Positions 46,748 to 56,298 are shown, counted from the first letter of the stretch. The stretch: DNA of 64,000 nucleotides from JAEMQF01 sp963791595 (GCA_963791595.1 CAWBTF010000014.1:372001-436000); one strand, 5' to 3'. The notes: generated by a model from the letters alone, not told the origin. Translations and numbers: made by a program.

Positions 46748-48430
46748 TCAGGGCGCAGCCACCTTGTCGCGCAACTCACGCCGCAAGATTTTCCCCACCG
46801 GCGTCTTCGGCAGCTCGGTGCGGAACTCCACCACCTTGGGCCGCTTGTAGCCGGTGAGCTGCGCTTCGCAGTACTTGCGCACGTCGGCTTCGGTCACGGC
46901 GGGGTTGCTGCGCACGATGACGAGCTTCACCGCCTCGCCGGCCTTGGCGTCGGGAACGCCGACCGCGGCGCATTCGAGCACGCCGTCCATCTGCGTGACG
47001 ACGTCTTCCACTTCGTTCGGGTAGACGTTGAAACCGCTCACGAGGATCATGTCTTTTTTGCGGTCGACTATTCTGAAGTAGCCGCGCTCGTCCACGACAC
47101 CGATGTCGCCGCTGCGGAAAAAGCCGTCGGGCGTCATCACCTTCGCGGTCTCGTCGGCGCGCTGCCAATAGCCGGCCATCACCTGCGGGCCGCGGATGCA
47201 GATTTCTCCCGGCGTGCCCATCGGCACTTCATGGCCGTCGTCGTCGAGCAGCGTGAGTTCGGTGTTGGGCATCGGCAGGCCGATGTTGCCGCTGTAGGCG
47301 GTGCTGTCCACCGGGTTGCAGGTGGCAGAGGGCGAAGTCTCCGACAAGCCGTAGCCTTCGACGATCGGGCAGCCGGTTTTTTCGAGCCACAGCTTGGCGG
47401 TCGCGCTTTGCACCGCCATGCCTCCGCCCACCGAGATCACGAGGTGGCTCCAGTCCACCTTGTCGAAGTCAGGGTGGTGCGCCATCGCGTTGAACAGCGT
47501 GTTCACCGCCGGGAAGCTGTGGAAGCGGATGCCGGCGAGTTCCTTGAACACGCTCGGCAGGTCGCGCGGGTTGGCGATCAGGATGTTGCAGCCGCCCATG
47601 CGGATGCCGAGCATCATGTTCGTGTTGAAACCGAAGATGTGGTACAGCGGCAGCGCGCACACGGTGACGATCTGCTCGCCCGGCGGGATTTTCTTCAGCG
47701 CCGGCTGGTACCAGGCTTCGGCCTGCAGGATGTTCGCGACCAGATTGCGGTGCAGCAGCACCGCGCCTTTGCTCACCCCCGTCGTGCCTCCCGTGTACTG
47801 CAGCACGGCAATGTCGTCCAGGCCCACGCTGGCGGGCGTGTACGCCTTGCCCGCGCCACTTGCGACCGCATCGTTGAATTCGACGGCGCCTGGCAGCTGG
47901 TACGCCGGCACCATTTTCTTCATGTTGCGCACGACGTAGTTGACGATCAGGCGCTTCGGGAATCCCAGCATGTCGCCCAGCGCGGTCGTGATCACGTGTT
48001 TTGTCGGCACCGCGGCCATCACCTGCTGCAGCACATGCGCGAAGTTCTCGACGATCAGGATCGCCTTCGCGCCGGAGTCCTTGAGTTGATGTTCGAGCTC
48101 GCGCGGCGTGTACAGCGGGTTGACGTTCACGACCACGTAGCCGGCGCGCAGGATCGCCGCCACCGCCACCGGGTACTGCGGCACGTTGGGCATCATCACC
48201 GCGACCCGGTCGCCTTTGGCCAGGCCGAGCGACTGCAGGTACGCGGCGAGCGCGCGCGAGGCTTCGTCGATCCGCGCAAACGAGAACATCTTGCCCATGA
48301 AGCGGTACGCGGGCAGCGCGGCGAACTTGGCAAAGCTCGCGTCGAGCAGCGCCACCAGCGAGGGGTACTGTTCGACGTTGATCTCGGCCGGCACGCCTTG
48401 TGGGTACTGCTTGAGCCAGGTCTTTTCCAT
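46748..48430 (-). CDS. fadD: Long-chain fatty acid-CoA ligase
   Basis: AMP-forming ligase of 560 residues that activates free fatty acids. The P-loop is YTGGTTGVSKGAVLLH. GYGLSETSP, GEICIRGPQVMAGYW, SGDIGVVDERGYFRIVDRKK and the C-terminal acyl-adenylating lysine in PKTPVGKILRREL are all present. The start ATG 48430 has GGAG at good distance and matches the family N-terminus EKTWLKQYPQGVP. It is not linked to the fadAB genes at 39.8-43.2 kb but serves the same pathway. Confidence 0.94.
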   Translation of the reverse strand: MEKTWLKQYPQGVPAEINVEQYPSLVALLDASFAKFAALPAYRFMGKMFSFARIDEASRALAAYLQSLGLAKGDRVAVMMPNVPQYPVAVAAILRAGYVVVNVNPLYTPRELEHQLKDSGAKAILIVENFAHVLQQVMAAVPTKHVITTALGDMLGFPKRLIVNYVVRNMKKMVPAYQLPGAVEFNDAVASGAGKAYTPASVGLDDIAVLQYTGGTTGVSKGAVLLHRNLVANILQAEAWYQPALKKIPPGEQIVTVCALPLYHIFGFNTNMMLGIRMGGCNILIANPRDLPSVFKELAGIRFHSFPAVNTLFNAMAHHPDFDKVDWSHLVISVGGGMAVQSATAKLWLEKTGCPIVEGYGLSETSPSATCNPVDSTAYSGNIGLPMPNTELTLLDDDGHEVPMGTPGEICIRGPQVMAGYWQRADETAKVMTPDGFFRSGDIGVVDERGYFRIVDRKKDMILVSGFNVYPNEVEDVVTQMDGVLECAAVGVPDAKAGEAVKLVIVRSNPAVTEADVRKYCEAQLTGYKRPKVVEFRTELPKTPVGKILRRELRDKVAAP

Positions 48431-48744
48431 CGCACACTCCAGTCTCGGAAACGCCCAGCCGAAATACGGCGGCGAGTCGTGGTCGATTCTGCGCGTGCTC
48501 GCCACGCGCGCGCCTAGGGTGTTTCGATAGCTTCGTCGCTGTACTGCGGTGCACAGCTGCCGTGCGCGAGGGTTATCCCGACAGTTCACCGATGGCGTGA
48601 ACCCTGAAAATCCGTCTCGCACGCTCGCGGGCAGAATGCCCCGGCGTGCCCCGCCTCTTGAGTCGAACCGGCTTCGCCGGGCGACTCAACCCCCTTCGGG
48701 GGCGGACGACGTTGTCGTCCTGGGGCGCTCATCAGGAACGTTGC
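48431..48744. other. Divergent intergenic region between fadD and the sugar-acid operon
   Basis: A 314-base region with promoters for fadD and the dehydrogenase gene. It contains a block of three consecutive hairpins (48660-48720), listed separately. I see no coding frame and no regulator gene. Confidence 0.5.
48660..48720. repeat. Triple-hairpin intergenic repeat
   Basis: Three adjacent inverted repeats: GAGTCG...CGACTC enclosing CCGGCTTCGCCGG (48660-48687), CCCCCTTCGGGGG (48690-48702), and GGACGAC GTT GTCGTCC (48704-48720). TTCG-type loops make the first two very stable as RNA. It lies 25 bases before the dehydrogenase start, so it could act in the 5' leader. Modules of this appearance are scattered in Burkholderiales genomes. 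Confidence 0.75.
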
Positions 48745-49773
48745 ATGACACTGACTTGCAAGATTTACGGCGCCCGCGATCTGCGGCTTGAAGACGTCGC
48801 GAGCAGCGAACTCGGCGCCACCGACGTCGAACTGCGCCTGGGCGCCGGCGGCATCTGCGGCTCCGACCTGCATTACTTTCAGCATGGCCGGGTGGGCTCG
48901 TTCGTCGTGCGCGAACCGCTGATTCCGGGGCACGAAGCGTCGGGCATCGTCGCGCGCATCGGCGCGGCGGTCAGCCGCGTGAAGGTGGGCGACAAGGTCG
49001 CGATCAATCCGTCGCACGCCTGCGGCCAGTGCGACTACTGCCTCGGTGGGCGTTTCAACCTGTGCCGCAACATGCGGTTCCTCGGCAGTGCAAGCGTGTT
49101 CCCGCATGTGCAGGGCATGTTCAGCGAACGCTTCGTGATGGGCGAGCGCCAGCTCACGCCGATTCACGAAGACATCACGCTCGGCGAACTCGCCTGCGCC
49201 GAGCCGCTGTCGATCGGCCTGCACGCGGTGCACCGCGCCGGCGTGCTGCTCGGCAAGACGGTGCTCGTCACCGGCGGCGGAACGATCGGCTGCATGAGCG
49301 TGATGGCCGCCAAGATGGCCGGCGCGGCGCACGTGATCGTGGCCGACATCGCACCGCGCGCGCTCGACGTGGCGCGCCAGGTCGGCGCGGATGAAATCAT
49401 TCGCTCCGACCAGGCCGCCGCGCAAGACCTGGCCGACATCGCCGACATCAGCATCGAAGCCGCGGGCCAACCGGCCGCGCTGGCCACTTGCCTGACCGCC
49501 ACGCGCCGCGGTGGGCGCATCGTGCAAGTGGGCACCTTGCCTGCCGAAGGCGTGCAGTTCCCCGCGAACAGCGTGATGGCGCGCGAGCTCGACTACGTGG
49601 GCGCGTTTCGCGCCGCGCATGCGTTCGACTGGGCGGTGCAGGCCTTGCGCACGAGGCGCGTCGACGTGCGGCCGCTGCTCAGCGCGCAACTGCCGCTGTC
49701 GCGCGCGCTCGAAGCATTCGAACTCGCCGCCGACCGCAGCCGCAGCACGAAGGTGCAGGTGATGGGCGTCTGA
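48745..49773 (+). CDS. Zinc-dependent L-idonate 5-dehydrogenase-like alcohol dehydrogenase
   Basis: Medium-chain dehydrogenase of 342 residues. It has the catalytic zinc ligands in GGICGSDLHY and PGHEASG, the structural zinc lobe CGQCDYCLGGRFNLC and the NAD loop VTGGGTIGC. Best resemblance is to L-idonate 5-dehydrogenase (IdnD), which oxidises L-idonate to 5-ketogluconate, but sugar or polyol dehydrogenases of this fold are hard to separate by sequence. It opens a plus-strand operon containing a TRAP system and sugar-acid enzymes, supporting a sugar-acid substrate. Confidence 0.82.
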   Translation: MTLTCKIYGARDLRLEDVASSELGATDVELRLGAGGICGSDLHYFQHGRVGSFVVREPLIPGHEASGIVARIGAAVSRVKVGDKVAINPSHACGQCDYCLGGRFNLCRNMRFLGSASVFPHVQGMFSERFVMGERQLTPIHEDITLGELACAEPLSIGLHAVHRAGVLLGKTVLVTGGGTIGCMSVMAAKMAGAAHVIVADIAPRALDVARQVGADEIIRSDQAAAQDLADIADISIEAAGQPAALATCLTATRRGGRIVQVGTLPAEGVQFPANSVMARELDYVGAFRAAHAFDWAVQALRTRRVDVRPLLSAQLPLSRALEAFELAADRSRSTKVQVMGV

Positions 49774-49886
49774 GCGGCGCCCCGCCAACGCACGCCTTCA
49801 ACCGCTCCCCTCCCCAGCCGCACGCCAACCCCTTTCACCCGCGCCGAGCTTCCACTTCAGCGCACTTCATCCCAAGGAGACCCCGC

Positions 49887-50855
49887 ATGAAACCCATCCT
49901 CAAAGGCCTTGCCATCGCCCTGACCGCGCTCGCCAGCCTGGGCGCATCGGCCCAGACCAAGCTCAAGTGGGCGCATGTCTACGAGACCTCCGAGCCGTAC
50001 CACACCGAATCGGTGTGGGCGGCCGCCGAGATCAAGAAGCGTTCCAACGGCAAGTTCGACATCCAGGTATTCCCGGCCTCCAGCCTCGGCAAGGAGACCG
50101 ACATCAACCAGGGCATGCAGCTCGGCACGGTGGACATGATCATCAGCGGCCCGAGCTTCGCGGCGCGCAGCTACCCGCGCCTGGGGATCGCCTACTACCC
50201 CTTCATCTTCCGCGACGGCGAACACCTGCTCGCCTACAGCAAGAGCGACGTGTTCAAGGAGATGGTCGACGGCTTTCGCGCCAAGACCGGCATCCAGATC
50301 CTCGCCTACACCTACTACGGCGCGCGAATGACGACGAGCCAGAAGCCCTTCACCGACTGCGCCGGAATGAAGGGCTTGAAGATCCGCGTTCCGGACGTGC
50401 CTGCCTACCGCGCGACGCCGGAGTCGTGCGGGGCGAACCCGACACCGATCGCCTTTGCCGAGGTCTACCTCGCGCTGCAAAACGGCACCGTCGACGCGCA
50501 GGAAAACCCGCTCACGACGATCGAAGCGAAGAAGTTCTACGAAGTGCAGAAGCACATCATGCTCACCGGCCACATCGTCGACGGCTTGACGACGCAGGTG
50601 GCGCCGCATGTCTGGAACACCTTGAGCGACGCCGAGAAGAAGATGTTCGGCGAAGTGGCGCAGGAAGCCGCGGCGCGCGCGTCGGCGCAGATCAAGAAGC
50701 GCGAGTCGGAGCTGGTGGAGGACTTCCGCAAGAAGGGCCTGACCGTGCACAACGTGAACCGGCAGAGCTTCGTCGACGCGGTGTTGAAGAACAAGAGCGT
50801 CGAGTCGATGGGCTTCGACAAGAGGGATTACGACAGGATCGTCGGGATCAAGTAG
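49887..50855 (+). CDS. dctP: TRAP transporter substrate-binding protein DctP (sugar-acid type)
   Basis: A 322-residue periplasmic receptor with a signal peptide (KPILKGLAIALTALASLGASAQ). The ATG 49887 follows AAGGAG. Conserved segments are KLKWAHVYETSEPYHTES, SSLGKETDINQGMQLGTVDM and MKGLKIRVPDVPAYRATPES with the carboxylate-binding arginine. Its resemblance to DctP proteins of hexuronate, sialate and sugar-acid TRAP systems, together with the neighbouring UxaA and idonate-type genes, points to a sugar-acid ligand. Confidence 0.9.
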   Translation: MKPILKGLAIALTALASLGASAQTKLKWAHVYETSEPYHTESVWAAAEIKKRSNGKFDIQVFPASSLGKETDINQGMQLGTVDMIISGPSFAARSYPRLGIAYYPFIFRDGEHLLAYSKSDVFKEMVDGFRAKTGIQILAYTYYGARMTTSQKPFTDCAGMKGLKIRVPDVPAYRATPESCGANPTPIAFAEVYLALQNGTVDAQENPLTTIEAKKFYEVQKHIMLTGHIVDGLTTQVAPHVWNTLSDAEKKMFGEVAQEAAARASAQIKKRESELVEDFRKKGLTVHNVNRQSFVDAVLKNKSVESMGFDKRDYDRIVGIK

Positions 50856-50861
50856 GCGGTT

Positions 50862-50930
50862 GTCATCCCGGCGCACGCCGGGAACCATCGTCACATGCGA
50901 GAAGTGGATCCCGGCGTGCGCCGGGATGAC
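50862..50930. repeat. REP-like inverted repeat between dctP and dctQ
   Basis: Two perfectly complementary 21-base arms at 50862-50882 and 50910-50930, each starting or ending in GTCATCCCGGCG or its complement, separated by 27 bases. Each arm is itself nearly self-complementary (CCCGGCGCACGCCGGG). The repeat lies between cotranscribed genes and could tune the relative amount of binding protein and permease mRNA. A diverged copy is at 56343-56420. Confidence 0.88.
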
Positions 50931-50940
50931 GGGGATCTGA

Positions 50941-51504
50941 ATGGACATCGACTCCGGCCCGAAAGTGATGGGCGACGACGGCGAGTTCCACGCCACCGAC
51001 GACGCCGTGGACCTCTCCGGAACACCCATTGAAGCCTGGGTCGCGCTGCTGCTGTTCTGGGCGCTGGCCGCGGTCGTGTTCACCCAGTTCTTCACGCGCT
51101 ACGCGCTCAACAACTCGGCCGCGTGGACCGAGGAGATTGCGCGCTACCTGCTGATCGGCGTGGTGTTCGTCGGCGCGTCGATCGGCGTGGCAAAGAACAA
51201 CCACATCCAGGTCGACCTGCTGTACCGCTACCTGCCGGCGCGCGCCTGCCGCATGCTCGCGCTCGCGGTCGATGCGATTCGTATCGCGTTCTTCTTCGCG
51301 ATGATCGTGACCACGGCGCAGATGATGCAGAAGATGGGTGCGTACCAGATGACGATCGTCGACCTGCCGATGAACATCGTCTACAGCGTCGTGCTGTTCG
51401 GCTTTTGCGCGATGGCGCTGCGCTCGATCTGGGTGATGCGCGTGCACCTGAAGCGCGGCTATTCGGTGCTCGAGCGGCCCGAATCGCACATGGCTGACAA
51501 GTAG
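50941..51504 (+). CDS. dctQ: TRAP transporter small permease DctQ
   Basis: A 187-residue four-helix membrane protein. The N-terminal 30 residues are acidic and cytoplasmic. Family motifs are AAWTEEIARYLLIGVVFVGA and NNHIQVDLLYRYLP. The start ATG 50941 lies just after the REP-like element. It forms the transporter with the DctM encoded 39 bases downstream. Confidence 0.9.
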   Translation: MDIDSGPKVMGDDGEFHATDDAVDLSGTPIEAWVALLLFWALAAVVFTQFFTRYALNNSAAWTEEIARYLLIGVVFVGASIGVAKNNHIQVDLLYRYLPARACRMLALAVDAIRIAFFFAMIVTTAQMMQKMGAYQMTIVDLPMNIVYSVVLFGFCAMALRSIWVMRVHLKRGYSVLERPESHMADK

Positions 51505-51543
51505 CGGCCGCGCTGCTCGGCAACTCTCTCACAGCGCACCCCC

Positions 51544-52947
51544 ATGCTGAAAATCATTTTCCTGTTCATGATGGCCAGCGGCCTGCCGGTCGCCATCGCG
51601 ATGGCCGGCGCCTGCCTGATCTACATCTGGATCAGCGGCAACCAGCCGCCGCTCACCGTGGTGCACCGCATGATCGGCGGCATCGATTCGTTCCCGCTGC
51701 TCGCGGTGCCGTTCTTCATCCTCGCCGGCAACCTGATGAACAACGCCGGCATCACGAACCGCATCTACAACTTCGCGCTCGCGCTCGTCGGCTGGTTGAA
51801 GGGGGGCCTCGGCCACGTGAACGTGGTCGGCTCGGTGATCTTCGCCGGCATGAGCGGCACCGCGGTGGCCGATGCCGCGGGCCTGGGCACGGTGGAAATC
51901 AAGGCGATGAAGGACCACGGCTACGACCTCGAATTCGCGGTCGGCGTCACTGCCGCGTCCGCGACGCTCGGGCCCATCATTCCGCCGAGCCTGCCGTTCG
52001 TGATCTACGCGATGATGGCCAACGTGTCGGTCGGCGCGCTGTTCCTCGCCGGCGTTCTGCCCGGCGTGCTGATGGCGTTTCTGATGATGGTGACGGTGGC
52101 GTATTACGCGCACAAGAACGGCTGGGGCGCGGACGTCAAGTTCTCGTGGCGGCGCCTGGGCGGCGCGCTGATCGAGCTGGGAATCGTGATCGCCTGGCCG
52201 GTGGTGACCTGGGCGCTCGTGAGCAAGATGGAGTTGCCGGCGCAGCCTGTCGTGTTCGGCGCGATCGTCCTGCTGTTCGTGCTGGATCGCATCTTCCGCT
52301 TCCAGGCGGTGTTGCCGATCATGACGCCCGTGCTGTTGATCGGAGGCATGACGACGGGCCTGTTCACGCCCACCGAAGGGGCCATCGCTGCAAGCGTGTG
52401 GGCGCTGTTCCTCGGCCTGGTGTGGTACCGCACGATGACGTGGAAGATGTTCGTCAAGGTCAGCCTGGACACGGTGGAGACGACGGCCACGGTGATGTTC
52501 ATCGTCGCCGCCGCGTCGATCTTCGGCTGGATGCTCACCGCCACCGGCGTCACCGCGGCGATCGCCGAATGGGTGCTTGCGGTGACGAAAGAGCCCTGGC
52601 TGTTTCTGCTGATGGCGAACTTGCTGATGCTGTTCGTCGGCTGCTTTCTCGAGCCCACCGCAGCGATCACGATTCTCGTGCCCATCCTGCTGCCGATCGC
52701 GCACAAGCTCGGCGTGAACCCGGTGCACTTCGGCCTGGTGATGGTGCTGAACCTGATGATCGGCTTGCTGCACCCGCCGATGGGCATGGTGCTGTTCGTG
52801 CTGGCGCGCGTCGCCAAACTGAGTGTCGAGCGCACCACGATGGCGATCCTGCCGTGGCTCGTGCCTTTGCTCGTGAGCCTGGTGATCCTGACCTACATCC
52901 CGGCGATCTCGCTGTGGCTGCCGCGGGTGTCGGGCTTCGTGACCTGA
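51544..52947 (+). CDS. dctM: TRAP transporter large permease DctM
   Basis: Membrane subunit of 467 residues, slightly longer than the typical 425-430 because of an extra stretch near residues 200-270. It has many hydrophobic helices and the blocks PLLAVPFFILAGNLMNNAGI, GMSGTAVADAAGLGTVEI, LGPIIPPSLPFVIYAMM and GLLHPPMGMVLF. It is intact, unlike the dctM at 2.6-3.9 kb. Together with DctP and DctQ it imports the presumed sugar acid by a sodium gradient. Confidence 0.92.
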   Translation: MLKIIFLFMMASGLPVAIAMAGACLIYIWISGNQPPLTVVHRMIGGIDSFPLLAVPFFILAGNLMNNAGITNRIYNFALALVGWLKGGLGHVNVVGSVIFAGMSGTAVADAAGLGTVEIKAMKDHGYDLEFAVGVTAASATLGPIIPPSLPFVIYAMMANVSVGALFLAGVLPGVLMAFLMMVTVAYYAHKNGWGADVKFSWRRLGGALIELGIVIAWPVVTWALVSKMELPAQPVVFGAIVLLFVLDRIFRFQAVLPIMTPVLLIGGMTTGLFTPTEGAIAASVWALFLGLVWYRTMTWKMFVKVSLDTVETTATVMFIVAAASIFGWMLTATGVTAAIAEWVLAVTKEPWLFLLMANLLMLFVGCFLEPTAAITILVPILLPIAHKLGVNPVHFGLVMVLNLMIGLLHPPMGMVLFVLARVAKLSVERTTMAILPWLVPLLVSLVILTYIPAISLWLPRVSGFVT

Positions 52948-53025
52948 GGCGCCACGAGCCTCTGCCGGCACCTCCTAGAATCGGCGCGCCGGACCTGCCA
53001 AGGCCAACCATTCCACGGACCCCCC

Positions 53026-53796
53026 ATGACACAACGACTCGCCGGCAAGACGGCCCTCGTCACCGCCGCCGGCCAGGGCATCGGCCGCGCCACCGCGCTC
53101 GCATTCGCATCCGAAGGTGCGCGCGTGATCGCGACCGATCTCAACGCTGATCTGCTCGCCGAACTCGGCCGCACGCCGGGCGTGACGACGAAGCGCCTGG
53201 ACGTGACCGATGCGAACGCGATCACCGCACTCGCCGCCGAGCTGGGCGCCGTGCAAGTGCTGTTCAACGCTGCGGGCTTCGTGCACGCCGGAACGATTCT
53301 CGAGTGCGACGAAGCGGCGTGGGACTTTTCGTTCAACCTGAACGTGCGCTCGATGTACCGCACGACCCGCGCGCTGTTGCCGGCGATGCTCGCGCACTAC
53401 AAGGCCAAAGGTGTGGGCGCGTCGATCGTCAACATTGCTTCGGGCGCGTCCAGTGTGCGCGGCATTCCGAACCGCTTCGTCTATGGCACGACGAAGGCCG
53501 CGGTGATCGGCCTGACGAAAGCGATCGCCGCCGACTACATCAAACAAGGAATTCGCTGCAACGCGATCTGCCCGGGGACGATCGAGTCACCCTCGCTGCG
53601 CGAGCGCATCGATGCGCAAGCCAAGGCCAGTGGCCAGACGGTCGCGCAAGTGGAAGCGGCGTTCATCGGGCGCCAGCCGATGGGGCGGCTGGGCACCGCC
53701 GAAGAAGTGGCGATGCTCGCCGTGTACCTCGGCTCCGACGAGTCGGGATTCACGACCGGAACGACACCGCTCGTCGACGGCGGGTTCGCGCTTTGA
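53026..53796 (+). CDS. SDR-family oxidoreductase, 2-keto-3-deoxy-fuconate dehydrogenase-like
   Basis: Short-chain dehydrogenase of 256 residues with the NAD motif TAAGQGIGRA, NAAG, catalytic serine in NIASGASS and YGTTKAA as the Tyr/Lys pair. The aspartate in ATDLNAD at the end of the second strand predicts NAD rather than NADP. Resemblance and position before an FAH-family gene suggest the 2-keto-3-deoxy-L-fuconate or -rhamnonate dehydrogenase step of non-phosphorylating deoxysugar routes. That assignment is inference. Confidence 0.82.
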   Translation: MTQRLAGKTALVTAAGQGIGRATALAFASEGARVIATDLNADLLAELGRTPGVTTKRLDVTDANAITALAAELGAVQVLFNAAGFVHAGTILECDEAAWDFSFNLNVRSMYRTTRALLPAMLAHYKAKGVGASIVNIASGASSVRGIPNRFVYGTTKAAVIGLTKAIAADYIKQGIRCNAICPGTIESPSLRERIDAQAKASGQTVAQVEAAFIGRQPMGRLGTAEEVAMLAVYLGSDESGFTTGTTPLVDGGFAL

Positions 53797-53851
53797 CCGC
53801 TGCCGCGGCAGCGTCCTCACCCCTCTCTCTTTCAACCAAGGAATCTGCTTC

Positions 53852-54715
53852 ATGAAACTCATGCGCTACGGCCGCAAGGGCAGCGAAAAGCCCGCACTCG
53901 TCGACTCGCAAGGCAAGGTGCGCGACCTCTCGTCGGTGCTTCCAGACATCACGTCGCAAACGCTCACGCCGGCGGGATTGCAGCGCTTGCGCGACGTGAA
54001 GGTCGACAGCCTGCCGGTGGTGGCGAACCCCGGGCGCAGCGCGCCGCCGTGGAGCGGCTGCGGCAAGTTCGTCGCCGTGGGCCTGAACTACGCCGACCAC
54101 GCCGCCGAATCCGGCTTGGCCGTGCCCAAGGAGCCGGTGCTGTTCATGAAGACGACGAGCTGCATCGTCGGCTGCGACGACCCGGTCGTGCTGCCCAAGG
54201 GCTCGGTGAAGGGCGATTGGGAAATCGAGCTGGGCATCGTGATCGGCTCGAAGACGCGCTACGTCTCCAAGGCCGACGCGCTGAAGCACGTGGCGGGCTA
54301 TTGCATCGTCAACGACGTGTCGGAGCGCGAATACCAGATCGAGCGCGGCGGCCAGTGGGACAAGGGCAAGGGCTGCGACACCTTCGGCCCCATCGGCCCG
54401 TGGATGGTGACGACCGACGAAGTGCCCGACCCGCAGAACCTGGCGATGTGGCTCGACCTCAACGGCAAGCGCCAGCAAACCGGCAACACCAAGACGATGA
54501 TCTTCGGCGTGGCGCACATCGTGAGCTACATCAGCGAGTTCATGACGCTCTTGCCCGGCGACCTGATCACCACCGGCACGCCGCCCGGCGTGGGACTGGG
54601 AATGAAGCCTCCCGTGTTCTTGAAGGCCGGCGACACGATGAAACTGTGGATCCAGGGGCTGGGCGAGCAGAACCAGATGGTGCACGCCTGGAACCCCGAG
54701 TTGATCGACAACTGA
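53852..54715 (+). CDS. Fumarylacetoacetate hydrolase-family protein (2,4-diketo-3-deoxy-sugar-acid hydrolase-like)
   Basis: A 287-residue FAH-fold hydrolase. The metal and substrate blocks are KFVAVGLNYADHAAESG, DWEIELGIVIG, VNDVSEREYQ, GKGCDTFGPIGPWM and LITTGTPPGVG. Proteins of this subgroup cleave 2,4-diketo-3-deoxy-L-fuconate or -rhamnonate to pyruvate and a hydroxy acid, or act as ureidoglycolate lyase. Directly behind an SDR gene and before a UxaA-type dehydratase, the deoxysugar-acid role is the better fit. Confidence 0.85.
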   Translation: MKLMRYGRKGSEKPALVDSQGKVRDLSSVLPDITSQTLTPAGLQRLRDVKVDSLPVVANPGRSAPPWSGCGKFVAVGLNYADHAAESGLAVPKEPVLFMKTTSCIVGCDDPVVLPKGSVKGDWEIELGIVIGSKTRYVSKADALKHVAGYCIVNDVSEREYQIERGGQWDKGKGCDTFGPIGPWMVTTDEVPDPQNLAMWLDLNGKRQQTGNTKTMIFGVAHIVSYISEFMTLLPGDLITTGTPPGVGLGMKPPVFLKAGDTMKLWIQGLGEQNQMVHAWNPELIDN

Positions 54716-54762
54716 GCACGCGCTCCTCGGCCGCCGCCGCACTCGTCCCCCGGAGCCTTCCC

Positions 54763-56298
54763 ATGACCGCGCCGCAGTCGCCCATCATCCGCATCCACGC
54801 GGCCGACAACGTCGTGATCGCGCGCCATCAGTTGGTCGGCGGCACGGCGCTGCCGGGCGAAGGCGTGACCGTCAGCGGCCTGATTCCGCCGGGCCACAAG
54901 CTCGCGGTGCGCGCCATCGCCAAGGGCGAGGCGGTGCGGCGCTACAACCAGATCATCGGCACGGCGAAGTGCGACATCGCTCCGGGCCAGCATGTGCACA
55001 CGCACAACCTGGAGTTCAGCCACTTCGCGCGCGACTATGCCGTGGGCCAGGGCGCCATGGCCACGGCCTATGTCGACAAACCGGCGACCTTCATGGGCAT
55101 TCGCCGCGCCGACGGGCGCATCGCGACGCGCAATTACGTCGGCGTGCTGACTTCGGTGAATTGTTCGGCGACCGCGGCACGGTCGATTGCCGATCATTTC
55201 CGCCGCGACATCCACCCCGAAGCGCTGGCCGCGTTCCCGAACGTCGACGGCGTCGTCGCGCTCACGCATGGCGGCGGCTGCGCCACAGCGAGCGACGGCG
55301 AACCGCTGCAACTGCTGCGGCGCACGTTGGGAGGCTATGCGCGCCACCCCAACTTCTCGGCGATCCTCGTCGTGGGCCTGGGCTGCGAAACGAACCAGAT
55401 CGCCGGACTGATGGAGCAGGAAGGCCTGAGTGCCGGGACCGCGCTGCACACCTTCAACATCCAGGAAACCGGCGGCACGAGGAAGACGGTGGCGCATGGC
55501 ATCGAACTCATCACCTGGTTGCTCGAAGAGGCGAACAAGGTCAAGCGCGAGCCGGTGAGCGCGAGCCACATCACGGTGGGGCTGCAATGCGGCGGGTCCG
55601 ACGGCTACTCGGGCATCAGCGCTAACCCTGCGCTGGGCGCCGCGGTCGACCGGCTCGTGCGCCACGGCGGCACGGCGATCCTTTCGGAAACGCCCGAGGT
55701 GTATGGCGGAGAGCACCTGCTGACGCGCCGCGCCGTGTCGCCGGCAGTGGCCGACAAGCTGCTCGCGCGCATCAAGTGGTGGGAGCGCTACTGCGAGCGC
55801 AACGACGCCGAGATGGACAACAACCCGTCGGCCGGCAACAAGGCGGGTGGCCTGACGACGATTCTGGAGAAGTCGCTCGGCGCGATCGCCAAGAGCGGCA
55901 CGACGAACCTGGTGGACGTCTACGAATACGCCCAGCCCGTCACCGCGAAGGGCTTGGTGTTCATGGACACGCCCGGCTACGACCCGGTGTCCGCCACCGG
56001 CCAGGTGGCGGGCGGCGCGAACATGATCTGCTTCACCACCGGGCGCGGCTCGGCCTACGGCTGCGCGCCGTCGCCGTCGCTCAAGCTCAGCACCAACACG
56101 GAGCTGTGGCGCAAGCAGGAAGACGACATCGACATCAATTGCGGCGACGTGATCGACGGCTCGGCAAGCGTCGATGAACTCGGCGAGAAGATCTTCCAGT
56201 TGATGCTGCGCACCGCGTCGGGCGACAAGACGAAGAGCGAAGTCCACGGCTACGGGCAGAACGAGTTCGTGCCGTGGCAGCTCGGCGCGACGATGTAG
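54763..56298 (+). CDS. uxaA: UxaA-family altronate/galactarate dehydratase
   Basis: A 511-residue iron-dependent sugar-acid dehydratase. The N-terminal SAF-like domain covers about residues 1-95, and the catalytic part follows with ALTHGGGCATASDGE, GLGCETNQIAGLM, LQCGGSDGYSGISANPA and TPGYDPVSATGQVAGGANM. It removes water from an aldonate such as altronate, L-fuconate or galactonate to give a 2-keto-3-deoxy acid. As last gene of the operon it would act before the SDR and FAH enzymes in the pathway. The exact sugar cannot be fixed from sequence. Confidence 0.88.
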   Translation: MTAPQSPIIRIHAADNVVIARHQLVGGTALPGEGVTVSGLIPPGHKLAVRAIAKGEAVRRYNQIIGTAKCDIAPGQHVHTHNLEFSHFARDYAVGQGAMATAYVDKPATFMGIRRADGRIATRNYVGVLTSVNCSATAARSIADHFRRDIHPEALAAFPNVDGVVALTHGGGCATASDGEPLQLLRRTLGGYARHPNFSAILVVGLGCETNQIAGLMEQEGLSAGTALHTFNIQETGGTRKTVAHGIELITWLLEEANKVKREPVSASHITVGLQCGGSDGYSGISANPALGAAVDRLVRHGGTAILSETPEVYGGEHLLTRRAVSPAVADKLLARIKWWERYCERNDAEMDNNPSAGNKAGGLTTILEKSLGAIAKSGTTNLVDVYEYAQPVTAKGLVFMDTPGYDPVSATGQVAGGANMICFTTGRGSAYGCAPSPSLKLSTNTELWRKQEDDIDINCGDVIDGSASVDELGEKIFQLMLRTASGDKTKSEVHGYGQNEFVPWQLGATM

